Source: CALCKU01 sp964654665 (lineage in GTDB: Bacteria; Pseudomonadota; Alphaproteobacteria; Caulobacterales; Maricaulaceae). Taken from it: DNA of 64,000 nt. Location: the NCBI GenBank assembly GCA_964654665.1, contig CAZZKV010000013.1, positions 4,320-68,319 of the forward strand, given 5' to 3'. The stretch's first letter is position 1. The number at the start of each line of letters is the position of its first letter. Made by a program: the position numbers and the translations under genes. Shown in pieces: positions 1-8,329 of this stretch. Below the pieces are notes generated by a model. That model worked only from the letters and a program-made list of their open reading frames with translations. It was not told the DNA's origin and searched no databases.

Positions 1-437
1 ATGAAATTTTGGGACTGAACTCCGGCGCTAATGATTATGTAACCAAACCATTTCGCTTTGCTGTATTGCTGGCGCGGCTACGCGCGCATTTGCGCAGTTT
101 TGAACAATCTGAAGATGCGACATTCCAGATCGGGCCTTTTGAATTCAAGCCCGCTTATAAAAAATTGATTTCGCCACCTGATGACAATGGTCGCCAGCCC
201 CGCGATATTCGCCTGACAGAAAAAGAGACGAATATCCTGAAATATCTCTACCGGGCGGGCGGAAAACCTGTGGGCCGCGATGAGCTTTTACATGAAGTGT
301 GGGGATATAATTCCGGCGTGACAACCCATACGTTGGAAACCCATGTATATCGCTTGCGCCAAAAAATCGAACCTGAAAAAGGGGTTGCACGTTTATTGGT
401 AACGGAACCGGGCGGCTATAGGCTGGCTTTGGATTAA
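1..437 (+). CDS. OmpR/PhoB-type response regulator, C-terminal part (5' end outside window)
   Basis: The reading frame is open to the left edge, so this is the C-terminal part of a longer protein. The first visible residues form the end of a receiver domain, with the ANDYVTKPF segment that carries the conserved lysine and cis-proline of CheY-like folds. A winged-helix DNA-binding domain follows, with RLTEKETNILKYL, the recognition-helix region GVTTHTLETHVYRLRQKIE and the closing wing GGYRL. The family consists of phosphorylation-dependent transcription factors paired with sensor kinases. The cognate kinase is not visible and the target genes are unknown. The TTG at position 9 is only an internal codon, not a start. 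Confidence 0.9.
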   Translation, partial: EILGLNSGANDYVTKPFRFAVLLARLRAHLRSFEQSEDATFQIGPFEFKPAYKKLISPPDDNGRQPRDIRLTEKETNILKYLYRAGGKPVGRDELLHEVWGYNSGVTTHTLETHVYRLRQKIEPEKGVARLLVTEPGGYRLALD

Positions 438-496
438 AGGTTGGAAATTAGGGGCAAGGAATTACGCAGTCGGATTGGCGCGCAAGCGTAAATCTA

Positions 497-1330
497 TTAT
501 CCGCTGGTACTGAAATCAAGCACTTGTGTCATAGGGACATGATCAGAAGGTTTGTCCCATATCCGGCACGGCACATGAATAGCATGGCCGTGTTTCCCGG
601 CTGCTTCAACAGATGGCCGCAAGGCCGGACTAACCCAGATATGGTCCAATCTGCGTCCGCGGTTGCTCGCCATGACATCTTTGGCCCGATATGACCACCA
701 GCTATAAAGCTTGTCGGTATCATTAGCAAAGAGACGTGAGCAGTCGGTAAAATCATGCGTCTGGCGCAAGGTTTCCAATATCTCGACTTCCAGCGGTGTA
801 TGAGACACAACTTTCAAAAGCTGTTTATGGTTCCACACATCATGTTCATGTGGGGCAATGTTAAAATCACCAACAAGCACCTGTCGGTCATCGCCTTTGG
901 TTGAGCGATCTGTGAAATAGCGGCGCATATTTTCCAGAAAATCAAGCTTATGGGCAAATTTCTCATTGATTTTAGGATCCGCAACGTCGCCGCCTGCCGG
1001 AATGTAGAAATTATGAAATTCAAAATTTTGAATCCCCGCTGAAACGTGTGTACTGACATGGCGGGCATGGCCCAGAGGACAAAATTGCGTATCCATTCGA
1101 ACCAGTGGTAATTTGGAAACCGTAGCCGCGCCGTGATAGCCCTTCATTCCGGCGACTTCGATAAATGTATAACCGGCGTCTATAAAGGGTTGGGATGGAA
1201 ATTTATCGGTTTCGCATTTAATTTCCTGCAAGCCTAATACATCGGGCTGTTCAGTGTTTAAAAACTGGATAACCTGATCAATCCGCAGGCGAACTGAATT
1301 AATATTCCATGTAGCGAGTTTAACTGTCAT
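497..1330 (-). CDS. xth: Exodeoxyribonuclease III
   Basis: This 277-residue protein belongs to the ExoIII/APE endonuclease-exonuclease-phosphatase family, which cuts at abasic sites and removes 3' blocks in base-excision repair. The catalytic signatures are complete. They are TWNINSVR at residues 7-14, LQEIK with the metal-binding Glu36, the GDFNIAP motif carrying the catalytic Asp and Asn, RRLDHIWVS, and SDHVPM near the C terminus. Its length matches the family (about 265-280). It lies immediately downstream of the lolA gene on the same strand, an arrangement common in Alphaproteobacteria, and converges on the response regulator gene. Confidence 0.95.
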   Translation of the reverse strand: MTVKLATWNINSVRLRIDQVIQFLNTEQPDVLGLQEIKCETDKFPSQPFIDAGYTFIEVAGMKGYHGAATVSKLPLVRMDTQFCPLGHARHVSTHVSAGIQNFEFHNFYIPAGGDVADPKINEKFAHKLDFLENMRRYFTDRSTKGDDRQVLVGDFNIAPHEHDVWNHKQLLKVVSHTPLEVEILETLRQTHDFTDCSRLFANDTDKLYSWWSYRAKDVMASNRGRRLDHIWVSPALRPSVEAAGKHGHAIHVPCRIWDKPSDHVPMTQVLDFSTSG

Positions 1331-1378
1331 GGCGTTTGATTAAAGGGCTGGTGGCCAGACGCAAGTTAAAATTACTTA

Positions 1379-2074
1379 TTACCGCCTATCCCGCCGGCTT
1401 TGATCTCGCAAGATAAAGAGTCGTGAATTTACGCGTTGGTTATATTTTAAATCCGAGAGCAATACGCGCGTTTCTCCGCCAAAACTATCCACTATAATCC
1501 ATTCGCGTAAATTTAATGTACCAGCATCAAAAACCATTGTCATGGCGCCGTCCAGTTCTCCAGAGCCATCGCGCGCAGTAACGCGCCATTGGTCAAAGGT
1601 TTTGACAAGGCCAATGACCTCGACATCATTGGCTAGATTGACATTTTCTTTCAGAAAATAATTAAGCGGTGTGGAGGACAGTGGAATCCGATCCATTGTT
1701 TCCAGTGCGCGGTCTTGCTGGGTTAATGTTACGCCGTCAGATACAATTAACAGCGGAGAGGGCGGGTCATATTCAAAGCGTAATTTTCCGGGCCGTTTTA
1801 AATAAATATGCCCCTGTGCAAAACTCCCATCTGCACCATATTGGGCAAAGCGGCCTTGGAAACTACCAGTCCCGTTCAGTGCAGCGTCAATCCGGGCCAG
1901 ATCAGCCGGCACTGTAGCCGGATTGGTAAAAGCAGGGGGCGGCGCCGAGCGCGCAGTAGGCTGGTTCAATTGCAGCTGGGTTTGCGCTATGGTTAAGGGT
2001 GCCAGCAAAGTGGTACCGATTATAAAAAGCCCTGTCTGTACAAGCCCTGTCTGTAAAAGCTCTGCCTTTTTCAT
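1379..2074 (-). CDS. lolA: Outer-membrane lipoprotein carrier protein LolA family
   Basis: This is a periplasmic chaperone-type protein that carries lipoproteins from the inner to the outer membrane. After a signal peptide and a Pro/Gln-rich linker comes the LolA core. It has a SFQGRFAQ start, a YLKRPGKLRFEY strand pair, LIVSDG, and a C-terminal LREWIIVDSFGGETRVLL. I place the start at the ATG at 2074 because AAGGA lies 8 bases upstream; an in-frame ATG at 2095 lacks this. The signal peptide contains a near-perfect 15-bp tandem repeat giving TGLVQ/TGLFI. The xth gene follows 48 bp downstream. Confidence 0.85.
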   Translation of the reverse strand: MKKAELLQTGLVQTGLFIIGTTLLAPLTIAQTQLQLNQPTARSAPPPAFTNPATVPADLARIDAALNGTGSFQGRFAQYGADGSFAQGHIYLKRPGKLRFEYDPPSPLLIVSDGVTLTQQDRALETMDRIPLSSTPLNYFLKENVNLANDVEVIGLVKTFDQWRVTARDGSGELDGAMTMVFDAGTLNLREWIIVDSFGGETRVLLSDLKYNQRVNSRLFILRDQSRRDRR

Positions 2075-2175
2075 GTCGCGAATCCTTATAGGCACCTAAT
2101 CTAAGCCATTGGCTAGCATTTTCCAGTTTAATACAAGCTGAATATAAAAGAGCGTAAAATTACAAATTTGTAGGG

Positions 2176-3024
2176 TTAATGCCGTGGGCGATATTGATGA
2201 TCGGTGAAAATCAGGGATGGTTTTGTTTCTCCGTGGGTCCACGCAATGAGCCTATTAAACGAGCCTTGAGAGCTGGATGCGGTTGTTGTCACCTTATAAC
2301 CGAATGGGTAAATTTTCACATGTGATTGGGGCGCTAATATTTTTTTGAAAGATTCGGGCAAGGCTTTTGTCTTTGTCAAAAATTGAGGCTCAGAGAGTGT
2401 CAATTCGGGGTTTTGCGGATCAGACAGGTTAAAGGTTACGATATGTTCTGCCTCGGCAGGGGGAATTATTGCTATAGGGTAGTTCTTGTCATCTCGTATT
2501 TCTATATTATCCTTTTTAATAATACTCCACTGCATGCGGCCCGTTGCGTAGAATTCGGCGGGCGCAATGCCAGCTTCGCCATCAAGATTTAATACGCGGT
2601 GCAGGTGATAATCATTATCCATGATTTCGCCTCGGTCGAGCACACCATTTTCATTTTTATCATAGACGGCAAAAAGATTATATTTAATGGGCGGAAAAGG
2701 ACCGGTTTTGGCATTGGTAATGGGGCCTTCTATGACTGGCGGCACAGGGTGTTGTTTTATAAACCCTAACACAAGGATTAATCCAATTACCATGCAAGCA
2801 GAGACTACGTGCCAATGATGTTGTCCATAGCGGGCCATGGCCCTTAATCCAGCCGCCGTTACATCCGCATTGGCGCGGCGGATATAACTATTGATAAACC
2901 GGCGTAGTGCATTGCTGGCTGTATCGCCTTGTTCATCGCACGCCTGTATAAAGGCCTGTTTTTTGGAATGAGGCAGACGCAATTCCAAGCGTTCCGATTT
3001 CTTTTCCCATTTTGGATCTGTCAC
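2176..3024 (-). CDS. Ribbon-helix-helix / transmembrane / EF-hand protein of unknown function
   Basis: No whole-length family is recognised, but three parts stand out. Residues 11-50 have the pattern of a ribbon-helix-helix (CopG-like) DNA-binding domain: strand ERLELRLP, helix HSKKQAFIQACDEQ, turn GDT, helix ASNALRRFINSYIRR. Residues 72-90 form one hydrophobic transmembrane helix. The remaining ~190 residues should be periplasmic and include a canonical EF-hand loop, D122-x-N124-x-N126-G-x-x-D130-x-x-E133, followed by a degenerate second loop (LDGEAGIAPAEF). Translation starts at GTG, preceded by AGAGGA 7 bases upstream. A membrane-bound DNA-binding regulator that senses calcium or the envelope state is an inference. 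The RHH-like part might instead only mediate dimerisation. Confidence 0.7.
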   Translation of the reverse strand: MTDPKWEKKSERLELRLPHSKKQAFIQACDEQGDTASNALRRFINSYIRRANADVTAAGLRAMARYGQHHWHVVSACMVIGLILVLGFIKQHPVPPVIEGPITNAKTGPFPPIKYNLFAVYDKNENGVLDRGEIMDNDYHLHRVLNLDGEAGIAPAEFYATGRMQWSIIKKDNIEIRDDKNYPIAIIPPAEAEHIVTFNLSDPQNPELTLSEPQFLTKTKALPESFKKILAPQSHVKIYPFGYKVTTTASSSQGSFNRLIAWTHGETKPSLIFTDHQYRPRH

Positions 3025-3099
3025 GATGTTGTCCTCTTATCGTATCCAAGGGCTTAATGACCTATAAATCGGTCAAATTTCAACCTAATACCTGTACGG

Positions 3100-3117
3100 A
3101 CGCAAAAGTTTTTGCGT
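3100..3117. promoter_or_regulatory. Perfect palindrome upstream of the RHH-membrane gene
   Basis: The sequence ACGCAAAAGTTTTTGCGT has perfect 8-bp arms around a 2-nt centre. It lies 76 bp upstream of the GTG start of the RHH/EF-hand gene and downstream of the stop of the ATP-grasp gene. The 2-nt loop and the lack of a T-tract on either strand make a terminator unlikely, so an operator is the better guess. RHH proteins often repress their own genes, but binding by the neighbouring protein is an inference. Confidence 0.4.
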
Positions 3118-3180
3118 ACGGAAAGAGACGGGTCTCAAAGGAATCCCCGAGGATAATGATATGAAGGACCGGCGCATTGT

Positions 3181-4089
3181 TTAATCTTTCAGTCGTTTTT
3201 TCAGGGCGGCCGCGAGTTTTTGCGCACCTGTATTATTGCCCCCTTCGCCGTCGGCATGGGCCAGATACAGATAGGGTTCAATCATTTCCAATTCGATGAG
3301 TTTCAATTTATCATCGTTCCCGCGCAGCAGATCAACCCGTGCATATAATGGAGTATAGTCCAGCGCGTCTAAAACAGCACGGGCGGCGGCGCGTTCTTCG
3401 CTGGCCGGATCATAGCGCGCTTCTGTACCGCCATAAATTGACTGGCTACGATAATCCCCGCTTTTGGGCTGTTTAACAAGGCCATGAGAAAATTGCCCGC
3501 CGAAATAGAGGAAAGAATATTCACCTTCCCGGGTCACACTGGGCAAAAAGGCTTGTACCATTGCCCCGCCAGGCGGCAATGTATCTTTGGCGGGGAAGGG
3601 CGTGCCCTTTTTATAAAGCACTTGCCGCCATGCGCCTCCGCCCACTTGCGGCTTTATCACTAATGTATCAGTACCAAATGTATCAAAGGCTTTGTCAACA
3701 CCGGATTGCGTAACGCGGTCAATGCTAAGGGTTTCAATCACCGGCGCACCGGCGCGTTCCAATTCATCCAGATAGGCCTTATTGCTATTCCATTTCAATG
3801 TAGAAAAGCGGTTAAATAACTGCGTTTGTGCCTCCACCTTGGCCATTTCGGCGATAAAAGCCGCTTCATTACCTTCGAAATAGTCCCAGACCAAAAGTGG
3901 TAACATGGCGTCATAATCTTTGGCCTGTGCGCCGGCCCCGCGCCACGGGAGTAAATCAAGTTGCATGCCTTGGTCTGCGAAGGCGGGGATAAGTTTGCCC
4001 ATTTCTTCTTCGCGCTCAAAACTATCAGCTCGTTCGTTGGGGTGCCCGGGCATCATATTATCAGAGGCTAGAATGGCAATTTTTTTCAT
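3181..4089 (-). CDS. ATP-grasp ligase (RimK/GshB-like, DcsG-type)
   Basis: This 302-residue protein has an ATP-grasp fold. The N-terminal pre-ATP-grasp part holds DLLPWRG and LLVWDYFEG. Next come the central ATP-binding segments TLVIKPQVGGGAWRQV and GGAMVQAFLPSV. At the C terminus, LKLIELEMIEPYLYL supplies the acidic metal ligands and YARVDLL the conserved Arg/Asp. The family joins a carboxylate to an amine or similar nucleophile through an acyl-phosphate. Its closest described relatives are glutathione-synthetase-like and O-ureido-serine cyclo-ligase-like proteins. The substrate cannot be read from the sequence. It is divergent from the adenosine kinase gene, with a 78-bp intergenic region. 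Confidence 0.8.
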   Translation of the reverse strand: MKKIAILASDNMMPGHPNERADSFEREEEMGKLIPAFADQGMQLDLLPWRGAGAQAKDYDAMLPLLVWDYFEGNEAAFIAEMAKVEAQTQLFNRFSTLKWNSNKAYLDELERAGAPVIETLSIDRVTQSGVDKAFDTFGTDTLVIKPQVGGGAWRQVLYKKGTPFPAKDTLPPGGAMVQAFLPSVTREGEYSFLYFGGQFSHGLVKQPKSGDYRSQSIYGGTEARYDPASEERAAARAVLDALDYTPLYARVDLLRGNDDKLKLIELEMIEPYLYLAHADGEGGNNTGAQKLAAALKKRLKD

Positions 4090-4167
4090 GAAAATGATCC
4101 GTTCGTTGACTTGTTTCCGTGCACATAATGGGTTAGCGCCTTTTCTACAACATATAAGGAAAGTTTT

Positions 4168-5166
4168 ATGTCCGCTAAATTTGATGTTTTGGGTATTGGT
4201 AATGTCTTGATGGATATTATTGCCCCCGTTCCGGAGAGCTTTATTACGCAGCAGGCGATGGAAAAGGGCAGTATGAGTCTGATTGACGAACCACGCGCGC
4301 TAGATATTAATGAAGCCTTGGTTGCGGCGGGCCAGACGCAGGAAGTCGCAGGTGGATCAGCCGCCAATACGATGTTTGGCATTGGAGCCTTGGGCGTGTC
4401 ATCGGCCTATCTTGGCAATGTGGCGGATGATGCCGTAGGTCGCGGTCTTATCGCGGGATTTGAAAAAGCAGGCGTTGATTTTGGCGGGACTCCGAAAAAG
4501 GGTGGTCCGGCCAGCGGGCGGTGTATGATCGCGGTAACGCCGGACGGCGAGCGGACAATGAATACATTTCTGGGCGTCTCCTGTCTTTTCACGCCCGATG
4601 ATATTGTGCGCGAAAAAGTTGAAGGTGCGAAGACTGTTTATCTGGAAGGCTATCTTTTTGACACGGAGCCGGCCAAAGCTGCTTTTGTTAAAGTCGCAGA
4701 AATTGCACAGGCCGCGGGTAATCAGGTGGCCCTGACTTTATCGGATAGTTTTTGCGTTGATCGTCATCGCGCGAGTTTTCGCCAGCTTGTGGATAACCAT
4801 GTGGACATCCTCTTTGCCAATGAGGTGGAAATTCTCTCGCTCTATCAAGTGGATAGCCTCGACACAGCGCTTGATGCGCTCCATAAAACCAAGACGACAG
4901 CTTGTATCACACGCAGTGAGAAAGGCTCAATTATTCAAGACGCCAATCGGCGTTATCACATTAAGGCCGAGCCTGTGGATAAGGTTGTGGATACAACGGG
5001 CGCTGGCGATCAATATGCAGCCGGTGTTTTGGCTGGGCGGGCTATGGGGCTTGGCTGGGCGGATGCGGGTCGGCTTGGCAGTTTATGTGCTGCCGAAGTT
5101 ATAAGCCATTACGGCGCGCGGCCAGAGCGTGATATTGTCAACCTTGCGGTCCCGGTTTCACCATAA
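4168..5166 (+). CDS. PfkB-family sugar/nucleoside kinase (adenosine kinase-like)
   Basis: This 332-residue carbohydrate kinase has the N-terminal substrate motif GGSAANTMFGIGALG and the C-terminal anion-hole motif DTTGAGDQYAAG, in which the Asp of GAGD is the catalytic base. Alphaproteobacterial members with this architecture and length are usually annotated as adenosine kinase (ATP-dependent phosphorylation of adenosine in purine salvage), but ribokinase-like specificity is not excluded. The start ATG at 4168 follows AAGGAAAG at a good distance. The downstream ybbN gene begins 96 bp later on the same strand. Confidence 0.88.
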   Translation: MSAKFDVLGIGNVLMDIIAPVPESFITQQAMEKGSMSLIDEPRALDINEALVAAGQTQEVAGGSAANTMFGIGALGVSSAYLGNVADDAVGRGLIAGFEKAGVDFGGTPKKGGPASGRCMIAVTPDGERTMNTFLGVSCLFTPDDIVREKVEGAKTVYLEGYLFDTEPAKAAFVKVAEIAQAAGNQVALTLSDSFCVDRHRASFRQLVDNHVDILFANEVEILSLYQVDSLDTALDALHKTKTTACITRSEKGSIIQDANRRYHIKAEPVDKVVDTTGAGDQYAAGVLAGRAMGLGWADAGRLGSLCAAEVISHYGARPERDIVNLAVPVSP

Positions 5167-5261
5167 GAGTTTTTTCCTATAATTGACTTGAACATTTTTG
5201 GTTTAAACCCACATAAGCTGAATATAAAGGGGCGATGTCTCATTATAAATAAGGATAAGAT

Positions 5262-6158
5262 ATGAGTGCAGCGCTTGATATTGTAAAAGATGGATCAGAT
5301 CAGGCCTTTATGGCTGATGTGATTGAAACCTCCAAAGACACACCTGTTGTTGTGGATTTTTGGGCGCCGTGGTGTGGCCCCTGTAAGCAGCTTATGCCGG
5401 TTCTAGAGCGTGTGATCACGGCCGAGGGCGGCAAGGTGAAAATGGTTAAAATCAATATTGACGAAAATCCGGGGGTTGCCGGGCAATTGGGCGTCAAATC
5501 GATTCCGGCTGTTTTTGCTTTTAAAGATGGCCAGCCTGTCGACGGCTTTATGGGCGGGCAGCCTGAAAGCGAGATCAAGAAATTTATTGGCCGATTAACC
5601 GGAGCCAGTGATCCGGTTGAAGAGGCGGCCGCATTAGTAGCACGCGCCAAAGATAGTTTGGCCGCGGGTGATCCAGGCGGGGCCGCGCAAGATTTTGCTG
5701 GCGCGCTGAGCTTACATTCGGAAAGTGCCGAGGCGTTGGCAGGGCTTGCGCGTGTGTATAAAGAAAGCGGCAATGAAGAAGGGGCCGCCGAATTGATTGC
5801 ATCGGCTCCGGCATCGGTGCGTGATCATCCTGAAATTCAGGCTGTGCGCTCACAATTGGTATTAACCCAAGATGCTCCGGCCCCGGACGAGGCCGAAGAT
5901 GTAACGCAAGATTTATTAGCGGCTGTTACCGCGCGCCCCGATGATTTGGATGCACGGCTGGAACTCGCCAAGGGACTGGCGTCGATGGGCCGTAACCGCG
6001 AGGCCGTTGACCATCTGCTTTATTCTATTGGAAAGAACCGAGCCCATGACGGCGAAGCAGCGCGCCTATTCCTTTTAACAATTTTCGAAGCGGAAGGCGT
6101 TGAATCGGACGTTTCTATTGATGGCCGCCGCCGCTTGTCTTCCATTCTTTTTGCTTAG
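5262..6158 (+). CDS. ybbN: Thioredoxin-TPR co-chaperone YbbN/CnoX
   Basis: The protein has 298 residues. Residues 1-115 form a thioredoxin domain with an intact WCGPC active site (Trp37-Cys41). The rest is alanine-rich TPR-like helices (ALAGLARVYKESGNEEGA; LDARLELAKGLASMGRNREA). CnoX-type proteins combine redox activity with holdase function and hand clients to GroEL/DnaK. The E. coli homologue lacks a CxxC site, so the intact one here implies real thiol-disulfide activity. A start with AAGGA 8 bases upstream supports 5262. In many Alphaproteobacteria the next gene is the Lon-N-domain protein. Here the two are separated by an inserted minus-strand gene that ends only 3 bp after the ybbN stop. 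Confidence 0.92.
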   Translation: MSAALDIVKDGSDQAFMADVIETSKDTPVVVDFWAPWCGPCKQLMPVLERVITAEGGKVKMVKINIDENPGVAGQLGVKSIPAVFAFKDGQPVDGFMGGQPESEIKKFIGRLTGASDPVEEAAALVARAKDSLAAGDPGGAAQDFAGALSLHSESAEALAGLARVYKESGNEEGAAELIASAPASVRDHPEIQAVRSQLVLTQDAPAPDEAEDVTQDLLAAVTARPDDLDARLELAKGLASMGRNREAVDHLLYSIGKNRAHDGEAARLFLLTIFEAEGVESDVSIDGRRRLSSILFA

Positions 6159-6161
6159 GGT

Positions 6162-7271
6162 TTACCGGCGTATTGTAATGCGCCGCCCGGTTAAATCGAT
6201 GGTATGATTTTCATGGATCAGATCCAGATTTTCGGTGATTGTCAAGAGTGTTTTTAACGGTTTGGCGGCAATGATTTTATTCTTTTCGTTCCGCAGGACA
6301 TAGCTTGTTCGTACCGGAATATTGAGCCGTTTTCGTGGATCACTCTTATCGGTGGCAGGTGTATAGACAAAATTTTTGGCGGCTTTAGCCGCGGCAGTTC
6401 CGAATAATTTTTCGCTATAAGCTGCTATACGAATATTGGTGAGGGATCCGTCATCTTNNNNNNNNNNNNNNNNNNNNNNNNNNNNNNNNNNNNNNNNNNN
6501 NNNNNNNNNNNNNNNNNNNNNNNNNNNNNNNNNNNNNNNNNNNNNNNNNNNNNNNNNTTCTGGAAATTATCTTGTAAGATTAACCCGGCTTCTAAATAGC
6601 GATTAAGTTTGTAATAGGATTGACCCATATCCCATCGTAATCGCGCGTACGGAATTCGCTCATGTCTCTCTGGTAAGGTGTCAATGAGATTGAGTGCCCG
6701 TGTACCTGATAGAATAGCCTTCTTATATTGTCTCTCACTTTTGAGATAGGCTGTCCGTGTTGTTTCCATTATGATCTCTTGGATAGACCCGCGGCGCGCT
6801 AATTTATCCAATGCGGATTCCATAATAGGAAGATGTTTCACTATCAACGGCGAAATAGATTGATTTGGCTGTGTTCTGATAACCTGTGTCTTTGTTAAAT
6901 ATGACAGATAATCAAGATACCGATCGAGTATAATATTGGCCGTGTCATCTCTATGCAGACCCCCTAGTTCAATTGCTCTTAAGTAAGCCTTGCTGCGGGT
7001 TTTAAAAGCTCCAAACCGCATTATTTTCGGATTTAATACGGCATAATTTAACGCTAAATCACCTGTTGTTTTACTGTCTCCCATCGTCTTTTCGGCTCTT
7101 TTCCAGGCTGAAAAAGCAGCGCGATCCGCTTTTTTTTTGATCACCAGCCTCTAGGGCTGTCTTATAGGTTTTATAAGGTTTTAAAACATGATCCGGTATT
7201 TGGGCGAGAGCCAAAGGCGTGGTGCATAGGGATGATATGAGAATAAAAATGGATAAAATCAATTTATACAT
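6162..7271 (-). pseudogene. Exported helical-repeat protein with TonB-like C-terminal domain, frameshifted
   Basis: The reading frame starts at 7271 with a signal peptide (LILSIFILISSLCTTPLALA) and ends at TAA 6164-6162. Codons change frame in a run of nine A on the coding strand (7138-7130). With eight A the frame would read GDQKKADRAAFSAWKRAE without a break. The middle is TPR-like (YKKAILSGTRALNLI; GQSYYKLNRYLEAGLIL). After the assembly gap, the tail DGSLTNIRIAAYSEKLFGTA...AKAAKNFVYTP follows the TonB C-terminal domain pattern. Proteins of this layout are called TonB-like energy transducers, but no membrane anchor other than the signal sequence is seen. The break may be a sequencing slip, phase variation or true decay. 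Confidence 0.7.
6458..6557. other. Assembly gap (100 N)
   Basis: This is a run of exactly 100 N, the usual placeholder for a gap of unknown size. It lies inside the TonB-like gene between the TPR-like part and the C-terminal domain. The frame differs on the two sides, so the real missing length is probably not 100 bases. A repeat-rich or collapsed segment of that gene may sit here. Confidence 0.98.
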
Positions 7272-7430
7272 AATTTTTGTATATTGCCTTGCGCGGAGGC
7301 ATTAATATTAATCTCCTATAAGTTGTTGTGTCAAAAACACTTGCGAAAGGTGATAGATTTGTGAAAGTCCTTTCTTGTCTGGTACAATTCCCTAATTGAC
7401 AAGTCCGGTCATCATACCCAATTTAGGTAT

Positions 7431-8117
7431 ATGAGTGCTCATTATAAATCACTGACCCGCCGGACCAATCCGGATGTTATTGCTGTTTTCCCGCTCAATG
7501 GATCGGTTTTACTGCCGGGGTGCGAGTTGCCGCTCAATATATTTGAGCCGCGCTATCTGAATATGATTGATGATGCACTGCGCGGCGAGCGGTTGATCGG
7601 TATGGTACAGACACAGGATGAGGACGAGGGCTTGTCTTTGGCCCCAATTGGCGGCCTTGGCCGAATTACCCAATTCTCTGAAATGGAAGACGGGCGGTAT
7701 TTGATCGTACTTAAGGGATTAAAACGCTTTCGCCATTTGGGAGATGCCAAGACCAGTACACCTTACCGCAAAGCTAGGGTCAGTTTTGATGACTTTGTTG
7801 CCGATGCTGATCTTCATATGGCGGCTTCTCTGCCCGAATCTTTATCCGATACGGGGCGTAGCGACCGGGCTACGTTAACGGTGGCGATGAAAAGTTTTGC
7901 CAAATCATTGGGTGTTCAGGTCGATTGGAAATCACTGGCAGAAATTCCGCTGCCGCAATTGGTTAATCAAGCGTCGATGATAAGTCCTTTTAAACCCGCT
8001 GATAAACAATCACTGTTAGAGGCGGTTACAACGGATGATCGGCGCCGGCTGCTAATTGGTTTGATGCATCTTTATTCCAATCTTGGCGAAGCGGGCCGCC
8101 CGCCGCAACAGCAATAG
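7431..8117 (+). CDS. LON peptidase N-terminal (substrate-binding) domain protein
   Basis: This 228-residue stand-alone Lon N-domain (PUA-like) protein contains FPLNGSVLLPGCELPLNIFEPRY, written here in parts: FPLNGSVLLPG then LPLNIFEPRY. These are followed by RLIGMVQ and GGLGRITQFSEMEDGRYLIVL. The ATPase and Ser-Lys protease parts of Lon are absent. Such proteins are widespread in Alphaproteobacteria next to ybbN and a Trm112-like gene, and their biochemical role is unsettled. The upstream spacing is weak in Shine-Dalgarno signal (TTTAGG). It lies 8 bp upstream of the Trm112-like gene, so the two are almost surely co-transcribed. Confidence 0.9.
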   Translation: MSAHYKSLTRRTNPDVIAVFPLNGSVLLPGCELPLNIFEPRYLNMIDDALRGERLIGMVQTQDEDEGLSLAPIGGLGRITQFSEMEDGRYLIVLKGLKRFRHLGDAKTSTPYRKARVSFDDFVADADLHMAASLPESLSDTGRSDRATLTVAMKSFAKSLGVQVDWKSLAEIPLPQLVNQASMISPFKPADKQSLLEAVTTDDRRRLLIGLMHLYSNLGEAGRPPQQQ

Positions 8118-8125
8118 GTATCATC

Positions 8126-8320
8126 ATGAGTGATAACCCAACCAGCGATGATCAGATCATAGACCCGGCCTTATTAGCCCTATTGATATGCCCTAAGACG
8201 CGAGGCCCGCTGACCTATGATAAACAGGCGCAAGAGTTAATTTCTAAAAAAGCCAAGCTGGCCTATCCCATCCGCAAGGGTGTTCCCATCATGCTAATAG
8301 ACGAGGCTAGGTCCCTTTAA
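8126..8320 (+). CDS. Trm112-like small protein (UPF0434/DUF343)
   Basis: This 64-residue protein has the family pattern PALLALLICPKTRGPLTYD, then LISKKAKLAYPIRKGVPIML and a terminal acidic IDEA. Eukaryotic Trm112 activates methyltransferases. The role of bacterial members is not established, although a partner-methyltransferase role is often proposed. Only one cysteine of the ancestral zinc site (in ICP) is kept, as is usual for the bacterial form. It is the last gene of the short plus-strand operon and converges on pgi, with 9 bp between the stop codons. Confidence 0.9.
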   Translation: MSDNPTSDDQIIDPALLALLICPKTRGPLTYDKQAQELISKKAKLAYPIRKGVPIMLIDEARSL

Positions 8321-8329
8321 AACCGGCTA

